DNA from: Budorcas taxicolor
Lineage: Eukaryota > Chordata > Mammalia > Artiodactyla > Bovidae
Direction: 5' to 3'
Length of the DNA: 64,000 bases
Assembly (NCBI RefSeq): GCF_023091745.1
Contig: NC_068915.1
Coordinates: 51,456,001-51,520,000, forward strand
Positions 46,637 to 57,500 of this stretch are shown piece after piece. The number at the start of each line of letters is the position of its first letter. The first letter of the stretch is position 1. The notes below the pieces were generated by a model that worked only from the letters and a program-made list of their open reading frames with translations, searched no databases and was not told where the DNA came from. A program made the translations under genes and the position numbers.

Positions 46637-47948
46637 CAAAGAATGTTCAAACTACCGCACAGTTGCACTCATCTCACATGCTAGTAAAGTAATGCTCAAA
46701 ATTCTCCAAGCCAGGCTTCAGCAATACGTGAACCGTGAACTTCCAGATATTCAAGCTCGTTTTAGAAAAGGCAGAGGAACCAGAGATCAAAATGCCAACA
46801 TCCGCTGGATCATGAAAAAGCAAGAAAGTTCCAGAAAAACATCTATTTCTGCTTTATTGACTATGCCAAAGCCTTTGACTGTGTGGATCACAATAAACTG
46901 TGGAAAATTCTGAAAGAGATGGGAATACCAGACCACCTAACCTGCCTCTTGAGAAATCTGTATGCAGGTCAAGAAGCAACAGTTAGAACTGGACATGGAA
47001 CAACAGACTGGTTCCAAATAGGAGAAGGAGTACGTCAAGGCTGTATATTGTCACCCTGCTTATTTAACCTATATGCAGAGTACATCATGAGAAACGCTGG
47101 ACTGGAAGTAACACAAGCTGGAATCAAGATTGCTGGGAGAAATATCAATAACCTCAAAAATGCAGATGACACCACCCTTATGGCAGAAAGTGAAGAGGAA
47201 CTAAAAAGCCTCTTGATGAAAGTGAAAGAGGAGAGTGAAAAAGTTGGCTTAAAGCTCAACATTCAGAAAATGAAGATCATGGCATCCGGTCCCATCACTC
47301 CATGGGAAATAGATGGGGAAACAGTGGAAACAGTGTCAGACTTTATTTTGTGGGGCTCCAAAATCACTGCAAATGGTGATTGCAGCCATGAAATTAAAAG
47401 ATGCTTACTCCTTGGAGGAAAAGTTATGACCAACCTAAATAGCATATTCAAAAGCAGAGACATTACTTTGCCAGCAAAGTTCCGTCTAGTCAAGGCTATG
47501 GTTTTTCCTGTGGTCATGTACGGATGTGAGAGTTGGACTGTGAAGAAGGCTGAGCGCTGAAGAATTGATGCTTTTGAACTGTGGTGTTGGAGAAGACTCT
47601 TGAGAGTCCCTTGGACTGCAAGGAGATCCAACCAGTCCATTCTGAAGGAGATCAACCCTGGGGTTTCTTTGGAAGGAATGATGCTAAAGCTGAAACTCCA
47701 GTACTTTGGCCACCTCATGCAAAGAGTTGTGTCATTGGAAAAACCTCTGATGCTGGGAGGGTTTGGGGGCAGGAGGAGAAGAGGACGACCAAGGATGAGA
47801 TGGCTGGATGGCACCACGGACTCGATGGACATGAGCCTCAGTGAACTCCGGCAGATGGTGATGGACAGGGAGCCCTGGCATGCTGTGATTCATGGGGTCG
47901 CAAAAAGTCGCACATGACTGAGCGACTGAACTGAACTGAACTGAACTG
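46637..47948 (+). mobile_element. BovB LINE, 5'-truncated, 1.3 kb, recent
   Basis: Sense copy starting at 'caaagaatgttcaaactacc'. Flanks match over about 24 bp: gatgtatgta...gtatgcatgtatg lies at 46611-46635 and again, with extra gtat units, at 47947-47979. The tail has four ctgaa-type repeats. Few disabling changes compared with its neighbours. Confidence 0.93.
46660..47917 (+). pseudogene. BovB reverse transcriptase with NADD box, least damaged RT
   Basis: Frame 46581-46913 gives the finger region, then a single base loss in 'IMEKAREF' shifts it. Frame 46883-47560 (225 residues) runs unbroken from motif A ('DHNKLWK') through 'GEGVRQGCILSP' and 'NADDTTLM' (box at 47159-47170) to 'TVKKAER' followed by TGA. 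Frame 47600-47917 supplies the C-terminus to 'HGVAKSRT'. It shares the Y-to-N change and the GEG motif with the copy at 40356-41634. Confidence 0.88.
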
Positions 47949-47979
47949 ATGTATGTGTGTATGTATGTATGCATGTATG

Positions 47980-48185
47980 GGCTTCTCTGAAGGCTCAGAT
48001 AGTAAAGAATCTACCTGCAATGCTGTAACCCGGGTTCGATCCCTCAGTCAAGAAGATCCCCTGGAAAATGGAATGGCAACCCACTGCAATATTCTTGCCT
48101 GGATTTTTCCATGGACAGAGGAGCCTGACAGGCTATGGTCCATGGGATCACAAAGAGTCGGACACCACTGAGCAACTAACACTTT
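47980..48185 (+). mobile_element. Bov-tA SINE, full length
   Basis: The head 'gggcttctctgaaggctcag' starts immediately after the duplicated flank of the preceding BovB. The tail ends at 'gagcaactaacactttcag'. B-box-like 'gggttcgatccc' is intact. Confidence 0.9.
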
Positions 48186-48198
48186 CAGAGAGATAAAT

Positions 48199-48265
48199 GG
48201 TCTTCCCAGGTGGCTCAGTGGTAAAAGAATCCTCATAATGCAGGGCCACAGAAGACTCAGTTTAG
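48199..48265 (+). mobile_element. Bov-tA SINE head fragment
   Basis: Only the tRNA-like head ('cttcccaggtggctcagtgg') and a little beyond it are present, in the same orientation as the preceding copy. Confidence 0.75.
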
Positions 48266-48685
48266 AACAGACCCATGCAAAGAGAGAAATACCTTTCTAA
48301 CTATTATTCTACTTTTGTTGGGCTTTAAGCTGAATTTATGAAAGTTTGGATTATATTTAATGATCTTGCATCATAATTTCTCCATAATTGAATATTATTT
48401 TAAGTTATATATTTAAAATATGTAAAGCTTGTATTGTTTTAATTTTCATATTTTGATTATTAGCTAATTAGAATGTTCTTTGGAATGGTTATTTACAATT
48501 ATATTCTTTTTTTCATACTTCTATGTGTTCTTTAAATCTTTTGTGTTTTAGTTTAGTTCAACATTTCCAATTTTAGTTCTGACACTTTCGAATACACTTC
48601 TGTTTTAAGAAATAACATGTTACCTTCTTTCTCTTATTTTAAGATACCAATGTGTACATAACTTTCTCTGAATTTTTGGTTATAT
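48266..48685. other. Unassigned AT-rich sequence
   Basis: No gene or recognisable repeat. Confidence 0.5.
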
Positions 48686-48806
48686 ATACTGGTGTGGATT
48701 GCTATGCCCTCCTCCAGGGGATCTTCACAACCCAGGTTTCAAATCCAAGTATCTTACATTTCCTGCATTGGCAGGCAGGTTCCTTATGACTACTGACACC
48801 TGGGTT
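48686..48806 (-). mobile_element. Bov-tA SINE fragment, head and middle
   Basis: Antisense 'cctcctccaggggatcttca' to 'tcctgcattggcaggcaggt'. The tail is missing. Confidence 0.8.
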
Positions 48807-48829
48807 ATACAGGTTATACAGGTTATACC
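48802..48829 (+). repeat. Short tandem repeat (aggttatac)3
   Basis: Three near-perfect 9-10 bp units adjoin the SINE head end. Confidence 0.85.
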
Positions 48830-49165
48830 GTCCTTTGGTTATACATAGTTTTCCAAAATGTTATAGTATATGTGTATATACGTGTGCATTGCAAGCATGT
48901 GTTTATGTGTGTAACTGTATCTTTCTATAAGATTTAGTAAAATTTATATTTTAGTAAAATTTTAGTGAAATTACCTGATCCTCTTAGCTTTTATTTCAGC
49001 AGATAATTTTAAAATTACTAATTAAAAAAAAGATTTCTCTCAAAAGTCCCTGAGTGGCTCCCACTGAACATTTTTCAGATACAGAACATGTGACTGTTTC
49101 TCAGGGCTCTCTTAATTTGTCTAAGTGTTTTGTTTTGTTTTTGTTTTTCTTCATGGGCGCTCATT

Positions 49166-49212
49166 ACATATATATATATATATATAGATACAGATAGATA
49201 GATAGATAGATG
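49166..49212. repeat. Compound microsatellite (AT)n-(GATA)n
   Basis: About ten AT units are followed by 'gatacagatagatagatagatagat'-type units (five GATA-like units, written here in outline only). Confidence 0.92.
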
Positions 49213-50102
49213 ACTGTTGCACTTAGCACTGAGTGACTAGCCAATAAGTTTTACATATTATTAGTCATCTTTCTCAGAATCATACAGTTGAATATTTAAA
49301 TTCTTTCTGCTAGCATTTAAAACAGCAAGTCCATTGAAGTGGTTATTGCATCATCTCTAAAACATTTGTCTTATAAACAATTGAGCTTTTTATTTAAATT
49401 TTTGACTCCTTTTGTTACAAAATTTAAGCCCTCAATATAAAATAATTCAAATATTACTACAATTTACTAAATGGCTACATGAAGAAAATAATCTGAGAAA
49501 AATTACAAAATATTTTCTAAACAAATTCCTTAAAAGGAATTTTTCAAGTACTACCCTAGCATGATGATTTTGTTTAAGTTTGTTTTATGAGTTATATCCT
49601 CTTAATACTTTCAGTTTACATTAACAATCTAAATTTTGTAGTAATGTTTACATAACACATCTGGACTTCTCTCTTTGTCTAACCATTCCCAAGGCTTGGT
49701 AATATTGCTACAAGTTATATTAATTTATGCTTACAACATACCTGGTCCTGTTCTAGTGTTAAATGATTTTTTTTCCTTTATTTTTTCGGGATACAAAGTA
49801 CGGGCTATTATTACCCCCACTCTACTTGAATCAGAGTTTAAAGAACTCATCCAAGTCTGCAAAGCCATTATTTAACAGAGCCAGACATTTATATCAAGTC
49901 AATGTGACCCATGAACCCTTAAACACTGTGTTAAGCTTGCTAGTTTTTTAAACCCTGGATCCTCCATTCATTAAAAAAAAAAAAAAAAAGTTTCCCTACA
50001 TGAGTTTCTCAAACTTTATTCATCTCCTTCCAGAGTAGTACTTTTTCAGGTAATAATGCCAGGAAGGGTAAATGGGCAACACATCTTGTGAACCCTTTTA
50101 TA
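49213..50102. other. Unassigned AT-rich sequence
   Basis: An A run at about 49974-49989 is present without an AATAAA signal just upstream. No gene is seen. Confidence 0.45.
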
Positions 50103-50111
50103 TTTGATAAT

Positions 50112-50333
50112 GGCTTCCCTGGTGGCTCAGCCCTAAAGAATCTGTCTTCAATGCAGGAGATGCAGGAGAGGCAGTTCGATCTCTGGGTTGGGAAGACCCC
50201 TAGAGAAGGGTATGGCAACCCACTCCAGTATTCTCACCAGGAAAATCCATGCAGAGAGGAGGCTGGCAGGCTACAGTCCAAGGGGTGGCAGAGGCAAGCA
50301 CTGCTGAAGCAACTGAGGACTCACACAGGCATG
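50112..50333 (+). mobile_element. Bov-tA SINE, full length
   Basis: Head 'ggcttccctggtggctcagc', middle and tail are present. A 9 bp TSD, tttgataat, lies at 50103-50111 and 50334-50342. Confidence 0.92.
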
Positions 50334-50342
50334 TTTGATAAT

Positions 50343-50690
50343 ATTGTTCTATGGCTTTTCCATCTAAATATATACTTGATTATTATTACAATAATACTAA
50401 GAGTGAATCCTATTAGTATAATGGCAGTTAGCTGACCTGTCTTAAATCAGTGTTTCATCTACAAACAACAGAACTAGCATCTATCCAACTCATAGGATTG
50501 TTTTGAAGCTTTAATTGTATATCATTCATAAAGGAGACACTTAAGCAAATATAGATTGCACTAATTATTTTTCTGATGTATTATTATCATCTTTATCTAT
50601 AAAAGTAACACAGTTGTTGCTCTTATCATTATTTTTATTAATATCTTAGTAGAGAATTCTTTAGTTATACCTTAACTCTCAAAAGCTTCT
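50343..50690. other. Unassigned AT-rich sequence
   Basis: No gene or recognisable repeat. Confidence 0.5.
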
Positions 50691-50703
50691 GCATATGCCT
50701 CAG

Positions 50704-50924
50704 TTCGTTCAGTTTAGTCACTCAGTAGTGTCCAACTCTTTGCAACCCCATGGACTGCAGCAGGCCAGGCTTCCCTGTCCAAATCTCCAACTCTGTCCAC
50801 CAGTTCTCAGACTTTGGTCAAACTCATGTCCATCAAGTCGATGATGCTAACCAGCCATCTCATCCTATGTCATCCTCTTCTTCTCCTGCCTTCAATCTTT
50901 CCCAGCATCAGGGTCTTTTCCAAT
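50704..50924 (-). mobile_element. BovB LINE 3' fragment
   Basis: Antisense tail and about 0.2 kb of coding 3' end. A 13 bp TSD with two mismatches, gca(t/c)atgc(c/t)tcag, lies at 50691-50703 and 50925-50937. Confidence 0.9.
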
Positions 50925-50937
50925 GCACATGCTTCAG

Positions 50938-51418
50938 GTAGTTTAAATAGAGAAATCTGAACCTATCCTCATTATGGTTTTTTAAATGCACATTTATCAG
51001 TTCATTCTGCTCTCTGGATACTAACTCTAGATGTTATTTTTGTTTATGGGTTTGTTTTCTAATGTGATGTATTTAAATATGGGTGGTTTACATGTTTTGT
51101 ATAGAATCTCTTTATAGTACATATTAAGCATTATTACTTTTACTTAAAGACACTATTTTCTGTTATAAATATTGTGGTTGCTTCTAATTTAATTGATATA
51201 GATATCTTTTATAAAATTCTTCATAGACTGAGAAATTTAAAATTTCTCACTTGAATATCTGGCATCTACTTATATAACTATGTCTTCATCACTTTCATAA
51301 TTTTGGGAATTCTTCACAAATATTATTTTTGCAACAATGATGAAAGCATCTAAACAATTTCATATTTTAATGGATTTATAATTCATATGTTTTTTCCTTT
51401 TTGTAGTTTATCTGTCTT
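50938..51418. other. Unassigned AT-rich sequence
   Basis: No gene or recognisable repeat. Confidence 0.5.
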
Positions 51419-51839
51419 TTTTTAAAAATTATTTGTTTATTCATTTTTTAGAGGCTAATAACTTTACAATATTGTATTGGTTTTGCCATACATTAACATG
51501 AAGCCACCATGGGTGTACATGTGTTCCCCATCCTGAACCCCTCTCCCACCTTCCATCCCTCTGGGTCTTCCCAGTGCACCTGCCCCAAGCATCCTGTACC
51601 ATGCATTGAACCTGGACTGGTGATCCATTTCACATATGATAATATTCATGTTTCAATGCCATTCTCCCAAACCATCCCACCCTTGCCTTCTCCCACAGAG
51701 TCCAAAAGACTGTTTTTCACATCTGTGTCTCTTTTGCTGTCTCGCATACAGGATTATCATTACCATCTTTCTAAATTCCATATATATGCATTAGTATACT
51801 GTATTGGTGTGTTTCTTTCTGGCTTACTTTACTCTGTAT

Positions 51840-52097
51840 GCTGCTGCTAAGTCGCTTCAGTTGTGTCCAACCCTGTGCGACCACATAGATGGCAACCCAC
51901 CAGGCTCCCCCATCCCTGGGATTCTCCAGGCAAGAACACTGGAGTAGGTTGCCATTTCCTTCTCCAATGCATGAAAGTGAAAAGTCAAAGTGAAGTCGCT
52001 CAGTCGTGTCTGACTCTTAGTGACCCCATGGACTGCAACCTACCAGGCTCCTCTGTCCATGGGATTTTCCAGGCAAGAGTACTGGAGTGGATTGCCA
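51840..52097 (-). mobile_element. Bov-A2 SINE nested in L1 ORF2
   Basis: Antisense dimer starting 'gctgctgctaagtcgcttca', with two monomers and a 'gaaagtgaaaagtcaaagtg' linker. An 11 bp TSD, ttactctgtat, of L1 sequence lies at 51829-51839 and 52098-52108. It falls about 25 codons before the ORF2 stop. Confidence 0.95.
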
Positions 52098-53418
52098 TTA
52101 CTCTGTATAATAGGCTCCAGTTTCATCCACCTCATTAGAACTGATTCGAATTTATTCTTTTTAAAGGCTGAGTAATATTCCACTGTGTATATGTACCACT
52201 GCTTTCTTATCCATTCTTCTGATGATGGACATCTAGGTTGCTTCCATGTCCTGGCTATTATAAACAGTGATGCAGTGAGCATTGCGGTACACATGTCTCT
52301 TTCAATTCTGGTTTCCTCAGTGTGTATGCCCATCAGTGATATTGGTTGGTTGTATGGCAGTTCTATTTCCAGTTTTTTTTTTAAGGAATCTCCACACTGT
52401 TCTCCATAGTGGCTGTACTAGTTTGCATTCCCACCAACAGTGTAACAGGGTTCCCTTTCCTCCACACCCTCTTCAGCATTTATTGCTTGTAAACGTTTGG
52501 ATAGCAGCCATTCTGACTGGCATGAAATGGTACCTCATTGTGGTTTTGATTTTGATTTCTCTGATAATGACTGATGTTGAGCATCTTTTCATGTGTTTGT
52601 TAGCCATCTGTATGTCTTCTTTGGAGAAATGTCGTTTAGTTCTTTGGCCCATTTTTTTGATTGGGTCATTTATTTTTCCAGAATTGAGCTGCAGGAGTTG
52701 CATGTATATTTTTGAGATTAATTCTTTGTCAGTTGCTTCATTTGCTATTATTTTCTCCCATTCTGAAGGCTGTCTTTTCACCTTGCTTATAGTTTCCTTT
52801 GTTGTGCAGAAGCTTTTAATTTTAATTAGATCCCATTTGTTTATTTTTGCTTTTATTTCCAATATTCTGGGGGGTGGGTCATAGAGGATCCTGCTGTGAT
52901 TTATGTCGGAGAGTGTTTTTCCTATGTTCTCCTCTAGGAGTTTTGTAATTTCTGGTCTTACGGTTAGATCTTTAATCCATTTTGAGTTTATTTTTGTGTA
53001 TGGTGTTAGAAAGTGTTCTAGTTTCATTTTTTTACAAGTGGTTGACCAGTTTTCCCAGCACCACTTGTTAAAGAGATTGTCATTATATATTTCTTCATTA
53101 TATATTCTTGCCTCCTTTGTCAAAGATAAGGTGTCCATAGGTGTGTGGATTTATCTCTGGGCTTTCTATTTTGTTCCATTGATCTATATTTCTGTCCTTG
53201 TGCCAGTACCATACTGTCTTGATGACTGTGGCTTTGTACTAGAGCCTGAAATCAGGCAGGTTGATTCCTCCAGTTCCATTCTTCTTTCTCAAGATTGTTT
53301 TGGTTATTCGAGGTTTTTTTTATTTCCATACAAATTGTGAAATTATTTGTTCTAGTTATGTGAAAAATACCATTGATAGCTTGATAGGGATTGCATTGAA
53401 TCTATAGATTACTTTGGG

Positions 53419-54072
53419 TTCAGTTCAGTTCAGTCACTCAGTCGTGTCCAGCTCTTTGCGACCCCATAAATTATAGCATGCCAGGCCTCCCTGTCCATCA
53501 CCAACTCCTGGAGTTTACTCAAACTCATGTCCATCGAGTTGGTGATGCCATCCAGCCATCTCATCGTCTGTTGTCCCCTTCTCCTCCTGCCCACAATCCC
53601 TCCCAGCATCAGAGTCTTTTCCAATGAGTCAACACTTCGCATGAGGTAGCCAAAGTATTGGAGTTTCAGCTTTAGCATCAGTCCTTCCAATGAATACCCA
53701 GGACTGGTCTCCTTTAGAATGGACTGGTTGGATCTCCTTGCAGTCCAAGGGACTCTCAAGAGTCTTCTCTAACACCAGAGTTCAAAAGCATCAATTCTTT
53801 GGTGCTCAGCTTTATTCACAGTCCAGCTCTCACATCCATACATGACTACTGGAAAAACCATAACCTTGACTAGATAGACCTTTGTTGGCAAAGTAATGTC
53901 TCTGCTTTTCAATATGCTATCTACACTGGTCATAAGTTTCCTTCCAAGGAGTAAGCGTCTTTTAATTTCATGGCTGCAATCACCATCTGCTGTGATTTTG
54001 GAACCTAAAAAAATAAAGTCTGACACTGTTTCCATTGTTTCCCCATCTATTTCCCATGAAGTGATGGGACCA
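53419..54072 (-). mobile_element. BovB LINE 3' fragment nested in L1 ORF2
   Basis: Antisense tail (ttcagttcagttcag) and RT C-terminal third, to the 'GPITSWEIDGE' codons. RT pieces are in frames 53430-53759 and 53769-54092. L1 sequence resumes at 'gtagtatactc', directly continuing the 'gattactttggg' before it. The flanks show no TSD longer than about three bases. Confidence 0.9.
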
Positions 54073-56639
54073 AGTAGTATACTCATTTTCACTATATTGT
54101 TTCTTTGGATCCATGAACACGGTATATTTCTCCATCTTTTGTGTCCTCTTTGATTTTTTTCACCAGTGTTTCATAGTTTTCTATATATAGGTCTTTTGTT
54201 TCCTTAGGTTGATATATTCCTAAGTCTTTTATTCTTTTCATTACAATGGTGAATGGAATTGTTTCCTTAATTTCTCTTTCTGTTTTCTCATTATTAGTAT
54301 GTAGGAATGCAAGGGATTTCTGTGTGTTGATTTATATCCTGCAGCTTTACTCTATTCAGAGATTAGCTTTAGTAATTTTCTGGTGGAGTCTTTAGGGTTT
54401 TCTATGTAGAGGATCATGTCATCTGCCAACAGTGAGAGTTTTACTCCTTTTCCAATCTGGATTCCTTTTATTACTTTTTCTGCAGATTGAGGTGGCCAAA
54501 ACTTTCAAATCTATTTTGAGTAGCAGTGGTGGAGTGGGCACACTTGTCTTGTTCCTGACTTTAGGGGAAATGCTTTCAATTTTTCACCATTGAGGATAAT
54601 ATTTGCTATGGATTTCTTATATACAGCTTTTATTATGTTGAGTTATGTTCCTTCTATTCCTGCTTTCTGGAGGGTTTTTATCAGAATGGATGTTGAATTT
54701 TGTCAAAGGCTTTCTCTGTATCTACTGACATAATCACATGGTTTTTATTTTTCAGTTTGTTAATGTGGTGCATTACATTGATTGATTTGCAGATATTGAA
54801 GAATCCTTGTATCACTGGGATAAAGCCCACTTGGTCATGATGCATGATCTTTTTAATATGTTGTTGGATTCTGTTTGCTAGGATTTTGTTAAGGATTTTT
54901 GGATTTATGTTGATCAGTGATATTGACCTGTAGTTTCCTTTTTTTGTGGGATCTTTGTCATGTTTTGGTATTAGGGTCATGGTGGCCTCATAGAATGAGT
55001 TTGGAAGTTTATCTTCCTCTGCAATTTTCTGGAAGAGTTTGAGTAGGATAGGTGTTAGCTCTTCTCTAAATTTTTTCATAGAATTCAGCTGTGAAGCCAT
55101 CCGGTCCTGGGCTTTTGTTTCCTGGAAGACTTCTGATTACATTTTCAATTTCCATGTTTATGATGGGCCTGTTAAGATTTTCCATTTCCTCATGATTCAG
55201 TTTTGGAAAGTTGGACTTTTCTAAGAATTTTTCCATTTCTTCCAAGTTGTCCATTTTATTGGCATATAGTTGCTGACAGTAGTCTCTTAGGATTCTTTGT
55301 ATTTCTGTGTTGTCTATTGTGGTCTCTCCATTTTCATTTCTAATTTTATTGATTTGATTTTTCTCCCTTTGTTTTTTGATGAGTCTAGCTAATGGTTTGT
55401 CAATTTTATTTAACTTCTCAAAGAACCAGCTTTTGGCTTTGTTGATTTTTACTATGTTCCCTTTTGTTTCTTTTGCATTTATTTCTGCCCTAATTTTTAA
55501 GATTTATTTCCTTGTACTAACCCTGGGGTTCTTCATTTCTTCCTTTTCTAGTTACTTTAGGTGTAGAGTTAGGTTATTTATTTGACTTTCTTGTTTCTTG
55601 AGGTAAGCCTGTATTGCTATGAACTTTCCCCTTACCACTGCTTTTACAGTGTTCTATAGGTTTGGGGTTGTTGTGTTTTCATTTTCATTCGTTTCTATGC
55701 ATATTTTGATTTCTTTTTTCATTTCTTCTGTGATTTGTTGGTTATTCAGCAGCGTGTTGTTCAGCCTCCATATGTTGGAATTGTTAATAGTTTTTCTCCT
55801 GTAATTGAGATCTAATCTTATTGCACTGTGGTCAGAAAAGATGCTTGGAATGATTTCAATTGTTTTGAATTTACCAAGGCTAGATTTATGGCCCAGGATG
55901 TGATCTCTCCTGGAGAAGGTTCCATGTGCACTTGAGAAAAAGGTGACATTCATTGTTTTGTGGTGAAATGTCCTGTAGATATCAATTAGGTCTGACTGGT
56001 CTATTGTATCATTTAAAGTTTGTGTTTCCTTGTTAATTTTCTGTTTAGTTGATCTATCCATAGGTGTGAGTAGGGTATTAAAGTCCCCACTGTTATTGTG
56101 TTATTATTAATTTCCCCTTTCATACTTGTTAGCATTTGTCTTACATATTGCAATGCTCTTATGTTGGGTGCATATATATTTATAATAGTTATGTCTTCTT
56201 CTTGGACTGATCCTTTGATCATTATGTAGTGTCTTTCTTTGTCTCTTTTCAGAGCCTTTGTTTTAAAGTCTATTTTATCTAATATAAGTACTGCTACTCT
56301 TGCTTTCTTTGGTCTCTATTTGCATGGGATATTTTTCCACCCCTTCACTTTCAGTCTGTATGTGTCCTTTGTTTCAAGGTGGGTCTCTTGTAGACAACAT
56401 ATATAGGGGTCTTGTTTTTGTATCCATTCAGCCAGTCTTTGTCTTTTGGTTGGGGCATTCAACCAATTTACATTTAAGGTAATTTTGATAAGTATTATCC
56501 AGTTGCCATTTATTTTATTGTTTTGAGTTCGAGTTTATACACCCTTTCTGTGTTTCCTGTCTAGAAAAGATCCTTTAGCATTTGTTAGAGAGCTGGTTTA
56601 GTGGTGCTGAATTCTCTCAGCTTTTGCTTGTCTGTAAAG

Positions 56640-57500
56640 CTTTTGGTTTCTCCTTCATATTTGAATGAGATCTTTGCTGTAATGAGATCCTTGCAGTAAT
56701 CTGGGCTGTAGTTTATTTTCTTTCATCACTGTAAGTATATCTTGCCATTCCCTTCTGGCCTGAAGAGTTTCTATTGAAAGGTCAGCTGTTATCCTTATGG
56801 GAATCCCCTTGTGTGTTATTTGTTGTTTTTCCCTTGCTGCTTTTAATATTTTTTCTTTGTGTTTGATCTTTGTTAATTTGATTAATATGTGTCTTGGGGT
56901 GTTTTGCCTTGGGTTTTTCCTGTTTGGGACTCTCTGGGTTTCTTGGACTTGGATGATTATTTCCTTCCCCATTTCAGGGAAGTTTTCAACTATTATCTCC
57001 TCAAGTATTTTCTCATGGTCTTTCTTTTTGTCTTCTTCTGGGACTCCTATGATTTGAATGTTGGGGCATTTAACCTTGTCCCAGAGGCCTCTGAGGTTGT
57101 CCTCATTTCTTTTAATTCTTTTTTTCTTTTTTCCTGTTTCATTTATTTCTACCATTCTATCTTCTATCTCACTAATCCTATCTTCTGCCTCTGTTATTCT
57201 ACTGTTGGTTCCCTCCAGAGTGTTTTTGATCTCACGTATTGCATTATTCATTATATGCTAACTCTTTTTTATTTCTTCTAGGTCCTTGTGAAACATTTCT
57301 TGCATCTTCTCGATCTTTGTCTCCAGGCTTTTTATCTGTAACTCCGTTTTTGTTTTCAAGATTTTGCATCATTTTCACTGTCATTATTCAGAATTCTTTA
57401 TGAGGTAGATTCCCTATCTCTTCCTCTTTTGTTTGGTTTGGTGGGTATTTATCCTGTTGCTTTACCTGCTGGATATTTCTCTGCCTTTTCTTCTTGTTTA
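56640..57500 (-). pseudogene. L1 ORF1 (RNA-binding chaperone), broken
   Basis: The frame 56655-57251 (198 codons) holds the end of the coiled coil ('GTNSRITEAEDRISEIEDRM'), the RRM-like part ('CPNIQIIGVPEED') and the C-terminal domain ('TPRHILIKLTKIKHKEKIL' and 'LQARREWQDILTVMKENK'). Upstream, to about 57500, the coiled-coil N-terminal half is recognisable but interrupted: a TAG precedes the methionine at 57251. In live L1 this protein trimerises and packages the RNA. Confidence 0.88.

Larger units (their letters stand above)
51771..56600 (-). pseudogene. L1 ORF2 (endonuclease-reverse transcriptase), broken
   Basis: The L1 polymerase protein, decayed. From the N-terminus: endonuclease with 'WIQKQDPYICCLQETH' near 56380-56440 (catalytic E codon kept). 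The 'GDFN' box near 56080 has lost a base, so its frame reads 'VGTLIPYSHLW'. 'DHSAIRLDLNYR' follows in frame 55654-56061. Then come 'GNKSPGPDGFTAEFYE' (55066-55254), RT 'PNSFYEATMTLIPK' to 'VDTEKAFDKIQHPF' (54681-55100), an ADD catalytic box at 54418-54426, a C-terminal frame 52473-53138 and the end 'SSEEWIRKQWYIYT' (near 52190). The stop TAG at 51771-51773 follows 'HIYGI'. A BovB tail interrupts the RT at 53419-54072 and a SINE interrupts the last codons. Confidence 0.87.

Noticed and set aside
49974..49989. A run as the tail of a processed retrocopy
   Set aside because: There is no AATAAA at the right distance and no flanking duplication found.
52282..53340. Long plus-strand hydrophobic frames (200 and 145 codons) that look like membrane proteins
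   Set aside because: They are antisense readings of L1 ORF2. Reversed lysine- and glutamate-rich coding sequence gives phenylalanine- and leucine-rich shadows.
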